Assembly (NCBI GenBank): GCA_050252415.1 | Contig: JBFWKZ010000038.1 | Span: forward strand, 1-17,653 | From: Heteroscillospira sp050252415 | Lineage (GTDB): Bacteria; Bacillota; Clostridia; Oscillospirales; Oscillospiraceae | DNA length: 17,653 nt | Reading direction: 5' to 3' | Part shown: in pieces, positions 14,692 through 17,653 of the stretch | Layout of the letters: every line of letters starts with the position of its first letter | Numbering within the stretch: the first letter of the stretch is position 1 | Translations under genes and position numbers: made by a program | The notes under the pieces: generated by a model | Told to the model about the DNA's origin: nothing | Database searches by the model: none | Seen by the model: only the letters and a program-made list of their open reading frames with translations

Positions 14692-15396
14692 TTAATCCAT
14701 CCTATTGAATTCCTCCAGTAGGACGCGTTTGGCGCGGAGAATATGCTCCTCCATTGCAACACGGGCCCCCTCCTCGTCTCCGGCTGCAATCATGCGCAGA
14801 ATGACCTTGTGCTCACGGCAGGAGCCGTCCATCACCGGCTTTGTATGGCAGGAGATGCGGATATAACTGTGAAGCACCTCCTGTATCGTCTGAAAAGCCG
14901 ACTGGAGTATGCCGTTGCCCGAAAGAGCCGCAATAAGCTCGTGGAAAGCGGCGTCAAGCGCCGAAAAACTCACGCCGTCTGTCGCTTCTGCGGCTGCGGT
15001 AAGGTCACGCTGATTCTGCTTCAGGCGTTCAAGCTGTTCTTTCTTGCACAGGCGCGCGGCTAGCCGAACCATGCCTGATTCGACAAAAAGGCGGGCATCA
15101 TAGAGCTGTGAAATATCCAGCTTATCCGGCTCGACGGCGGAAAGCATACCCTTTATCGACACATCCAAGCCTACGCTGTTTACGATGGTACCCTTGCCCT
15201 GCTTAATCGTAATCATACCGAGCGTATCCAACCGCTTGAGGCTCTCGCGCAAAGTCACGCGGCTTACACCGAGCTCTGCGATCAGCTGCTGCTCGGTCGG
15301 CAGGCGCTCACCTTGCTTATAAGTCCCGTGGACGATACGGCTTAAAAGCTCTTCCGTGACGATATCACACTTTGACTTTGTCTTTATCTCAGGCAT
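14692..15396 (-). CDS. GntR-family regulator, FadR subfamily (FCD domain)
   Basis: The 234-residue regulator has an N-terminal winged helix (about 10-75: LPTEQQLIAELGVSRVTLRE and LKRLDTLGMITIKQGKGT) and an alpha-helical FCD ligand domain (about 95-225). The usual metal ligands of FCD proteins are present: Asp in YDARLFVE and His in FHELIAAL, REHKVIL and EEHILRAK. Such proteins repress catabolic genes until an organic acid or similar effector binds. The ATG at 15396 has GAGGTG 4-5 bases upstream. A consensus promoter and a palindrome between promoter and ribosome site indicate autoregulation. The same palindrome precedes the MtaA-like gene downstream, so the methyltransferase is a likely target. 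It is divergent from the secreted transcobalamin-like protein, which may also be controlled. Confidence 0.93.
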   Translation of the reverse strand: MPEIKTKSKCDIVTEELLSRIVHGTYKQGERLPTEQQLIAELGVSRVTLRESLKRLDTLGMITIKQGKGTIVNSVGLDVSIKGMLSAVEPDKLDISQLYDARLFVESGMVRLAARLCKKEQLERLKQNQRDLTAAAEATDGVSFSALDAAFHELIAALSGNGILQSAFQTIQEVLHSYIRISCHTKPVMDGSCREHKVILRMIAAGDEEGARVAMEEHILRAKRVLLEEFNRMD

Positions 15397-15412
15397 AATT
15401 CACCTCAAATTG

Positions 15413-15427
15413 GTATTATGATATTAC
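15413..15427 (-). promoter_or_regulatory. Candidate autoregulatory operator of the GntR regulator
   Basis: GTATTATGATATTAC is a palindrome about its central G (15420) apart from the two W positions. It lies at about +7 to +21 of the predicted transcript, between the start point and the GAGGTG ribosome site. That is a classic blocking position. A near-identical site precedes the MtaA-like gene. Confidence 0.65.
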
Positions 15428-15440
15428 ATTTTCTGAGGAA

Positions 15441-15470
15441 ATTATACGCTACATCCCAGTTTCCTGTCAA
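15441..15470 (-). promoter_or_regulatory. Consensus promoter of the GntR regulator gene
   Basis: On the minus strand TTGACA (15470-15465), an 18-base spacer and TATAAT (15446-15441) match the housekeeping consensus at all 12 positions. The predicted start is near 15434. Confidence 0.78.
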
Positions 15471-15482
15471 GCGGAAATTTAC

Positions 15483-15511
15483 TTTACATGGCCGTTTCGT
15501 TATGATAAACT
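15483..15511 (+). promoter_or_regulatory. Promoter of the secreted transcobalamin-like protein gene
   Basis: TTTACA (15483-15488), a 17-base spacer and TAAACT (15506-15511) form a plausible sigma-70 promoter with a start near 15518, about 26 bases before the ATG. It is back to back with the gntR promoter; the two -35 boxes are 12 bases apart. The leader is too short for a cobalamin riboswitch. Confidence 0.5.
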
Positions 15512-15543
15512 AACTGCGTATCCAATAATTAGGGGGTATCTCA

Positions 15544-17653
15544 ATGAAAAAGCGCTCTCTGGCGTTGCTGCTCTCGCTCATGATGCTGTTTTCGCTCCTG
15601 CCGGTTCAGGCGGCAGCGGAAGCTCCACCCGACACGATTACAGTAACTATTTCAGTCGAAAACCTGACGAAAAGCACGGAAGACGGTGCCCCATGGTCTG
15701 GCAGTTTACTTGGCGACGAGCCGGTATCACTTGTTTTATCTGAGGGCAGCTCCGCTCTCGATGCCGTCGAAGCAGCTTTAGCGGACGCGGAAAAGGCTTT
15801 CATTGTAAATCACGGCTTTATCAGCTCAATCGCCGGACTGGCAAGCGGTGATTACGCCGCCGGCGACTACGCCGGTTGGATCGGCGCTGTAAACGGCGGC
15901 GTCCCGAATGTTGGTCTTGACTACATTGCGCTGCAGGATGGGGATACTGTGCGCATGGTATACTCCGACGGTTCCGGCAGCGTCTCGGCTTATAGCCTGA
16001 GCTGGTCCTCTTCCAATGCAGCGAACAGCGGTTTTGGTTTCAGCACCGGTCTGCTCTCTTATGTCTCCGGCGACTATAGTGATACGCTGTACCTCACCAT
16101 GCCCTCAGGGGCAACGTCCCTCACCGTTACCGATATCCCCGACGAGGACTACACCTCCGTCAGAATTTATCCCTATGATTCTGCGTCCTATGCCCCTGTC
16201 GGCTCCACCGTCTACAATCTGAATGATGAGATACCGCTTGACGACAGCTTTAACGCGCTTCTCGTTGTTGTGGACGAATGGGCGGCCGACTACACCATAA
16301 ACCTACGCACAACAGACGATATCGATCTTGCGGCGCTAAAAACAGCCGCCTCAGCCCAGATAACCGGCAAAAATGATTATTGGAGCGTTCTTCCCATCTA
16401 TGCGCTCGGCGGGAGCTATACATCCGGTCAGCAGCAAAATTATATCGACGATACGATTGCTCGTATCCCCACTCTTGGTGTGGGCTCGCTCGCTCTGCAA
16501 TGCATTGCGCTGAACGCCATGGGCTATGATCCCGCTGAGCTTACTGATGCGCTGGGCACAAGCCTTGATGCCTATGCGCTGCTGGCGGCAAAGGATTTTT
16601 CCAATGTCTCCGACAGCGATATGGCTTATGCCATTATTGCGCTTTTGCACGCCGGGGATACTTACGCCGACACGATCACGACTCTTACAGGTCTTCTGGC
16701 CTCGCATCAGCAGGAGAGCGGCACCTGGCCCGATCCCTGGGGCTACGGCTATGAGACCGATGTGACCTCTGCCGCCGTCATCGCTTTGGCAATGGCTTCT
16801 TCCGATACCTATACGGCCGAACTTGCGGAGGCGCGGGATGCCCTTCTGGCACTAAGAAATACCGACGGTACCTTCTCCGGCGCATCGGGCGACGTCGGCA
16901 ACGCCAACAGCACGGCCATGGCAATGATTGCCCTTGCCTCTGTCGGCCTGTACCAGGAAGGTGAGGATAACGCCGATGGACTCATGATGTTTACAACCGG
17001 CAACAACTCCGGTTTTATCTATTCCGGGAGCTGGGGCAACAGCTATAACGAACTTGCCACACAGCAGGCGCTGCTCGCCCTTAGCGCTATCGATAAATAT
17101 GACACGGCAACCCCATATTTGGCTTTCGATTTTTCCGCCGGTGAAAAGCGGCCTGCTGCCGCGACCCCCGTTTCCGGTGCGGTAGTTCAAATCAGCGTCA
17201 GTCCCGCCGACTCGTCTGTCACGGTTGAAAAAGTAATTTCCGGTGACGAAGGCGATACCTTTGAGGCGCAGACCGCAAGTCCGGCCGGTTATTATGATCT
17301 CGTCGCAGGCAGCTATAATTACTCCGTATCCAAATCCGGATATGTCACAAAAGGAGGCAGTTTTACTGTCACGGATGAGCAGGCCGCCGCGAATTCGCCT
17401 GTTCCCATCACGGTCACGCTCATCGCTGTTTCCGGCGGCGATGATGACAATTACATCTATATCACCGTCAAAACCCCCGACGAGACCCTTTACAGCCGTA
17501 ATCAAATGCTCCTGACCGCCGATATGACACCTCTGTCCGCCCTGCTGAATACCGGCCTTGATGTGACGGTGGACGACGACTATGTCTCCGGAGTTGAGGA
17601 CTATGTGGAGTCCGGAGAGGGGGCAAATTCCGGCTGGCTGTATAAAGTCAACG
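15544..17653 (+). CDS. Secreted multidomain protein with transcobalamin-like architecture (3' end outside window)
   Basis: The frame runs from the ATG at 15544 (AGGGGG 7 bases upstream) to the window end: 703 residues, no stop. A signal peptide (MKKRSLALLLSLMMLFSLLP, then VQAAA) marks export. Residues about 30-147 form a DUF4430/transcobalamin-C-type domain with SSALDAVEAAL, GWIGAVNGGVPNVG and LQDGDTVRMVYS. A beta-rich linker of cadherin-like type follows (about 150-255). Next comes a helical-repeat segment (about 265-525; YWSVLPIYALGG, QQESGTWPDPWGYGYETDVT, RNTDGTFSG) resembling the prenyltransferase/terpenoid alpha6-alpha6 barrel. A PEGA/carboxypeptidase-regulatory-like beta domain (about 545-630) and a second DUF4430 domain (about 636 on, cut within GWLYKVN) complete it. 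Eukaryotic transcobalamin and intrinsic factor pair the same barrel and C-terminal fold, so corrinoid capture at the cell surface is plausible. It is inferred from architecture, and binding is not shown. Confidence 0.82.
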   Translation, partial: MKKRSLALLLSLMMLFSLLPVQAAAEAPPDTITVTISVENLTKSTEDGAPWSGSLLGDEPVSLVLSEGSSALDAVEAALADAEKAFIVNHGFISSIAGLASGDYAAGDYAGWIGAVNGGVPNVGLDYIALQDGDTVRMVYSDGSGSVSAYSLSWSSSNAANSGFGFSTGLLSYVSGDYSDTLYLTMPSGATSLTVTDIPDEDYTSVRIYPYDSASYAPVGSTVYNLNDEIPLDDSFNALLVVVDEWAADYTINLRTTDDIDLAALKTAASAQITGKNDYWSVLPIYALGGSYTSGQQQNYIDDTIARIPTLGVGSLALQCIALNAMGYDPAELTDALGTSLDAYALLAAKDFSNVSDSDMAYAIIALLHAGDTYADTITTLTGLLASHQQESGTWPDPWGYGYETDVTSAAVIALAMASSDTYTAELAEARDALLALRNTDGTFSGASGDVGNANSTAMAMIALASVGLYQEGEDNADGLMMFTTGNNSGFIYSGSWGNSYNELATQQALLALSAIDKYDTATPYLAFDFSAGEKRPAAATPVSGAVVQISVSPADSSVTVEKVISGDEGDTFEAQTASPAGYYDLVAGSYNYSVSKSGYVTKGGSFTVTDEQAAANSPVPITVTLIAVSGGDDDNYIYITVKTPDETLYSRNQMLLTADMTPLSALLNTGLDVTVDDDYVSGVEDYVESGEGANSGWLYKVN

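Noticed and set aside
16852..17505. Minus-strand 217-codon frame opposite the secreted protein gene
   Set aside because: The plus strand has a continuous 703-codon frame with signal peptide and recognisable domains; glycine-rich antisense frames are common opposite such sequence.

Overview
The window looks like chromosomal DNA from an anaerobic Firmicute, most likely a Clostridia-class organism. The evidence is an oxygen-sensitive [4Fe-4S] serine dehydratase, an aldo/keto reductase with a bacterial ferredoxin tail, a class II (B12-dependent) ribonucleotide reductase, an LtaS-type membrane phosphatase-superfamily enzyme, strong AGGAGG-type ribosome binding sites and clear TTGaca/TATAAT promoters. 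I see no rRNA, tRNA, CRISPR array, IS element or phage gene.

Layout. (1) 1-3554: a sigma-54-type promoter precedes a PrpR-family enhancer-binding regulator, followed codirectionally by an L-serine dehydratase and a long stem-loop. (2) 3637-4938: a consensus sigma-70 promoter whose -10 lies in an inverted repeat, a GC-rich structured leader, and an aldo/keto reductase with two [4Fe-4S] motifs. (3) 4974-5318: a frameshifted remnant on the minus strand and a 24-bp-arm palindromic terminator. (4) 5423-10388: a URO-D-family methyltransferase-like gene divergent from a PucR/CdaR-type regulator. The two promoters are almost back to back. The regulator has a folded leader with a possible 16-codon peptide, and an LtaS-like enzyme lies 33 bases downstream of it. 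(5) 10408-13503: class II ribonucleotide reductase, divergent from a UlaG-like metallo-beta-lactamase-fold hydrolase. (6) 13529-17653: a second, MtaA/CmuA-type URO-D methyltransferase, a GntR/FadR-type regulator, and, divergent from it, a secreted multidomain protein cut by the window end.

How it fits together. Four genes point to corrinoid (vitamin B12) biology: the B12-dependent reductase, two members of the family that moves methyl groups to or from corrinoid proteins, and a secreted protein with transcobalamin-like architecture (an alpha/alpha-barrel-like segment flanked by DUF4430/transcobalamin-C-type domains). No corrinoid protein, corrinoid-activating protein or B12 transporter gene lies in the window, so the link is suggestive.

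The best regulatory finding is a near-identical 15-base palindrome next to the ribosome binding sites of both the GntR regulator and the MtaA-like gene. It implies one autoregulated repressor controlling the methyltransferase. The lifestyle inference is use of methylated or methoxylated substrates plus amino-acid (serine) catabolism, with environment-responsive regulators.
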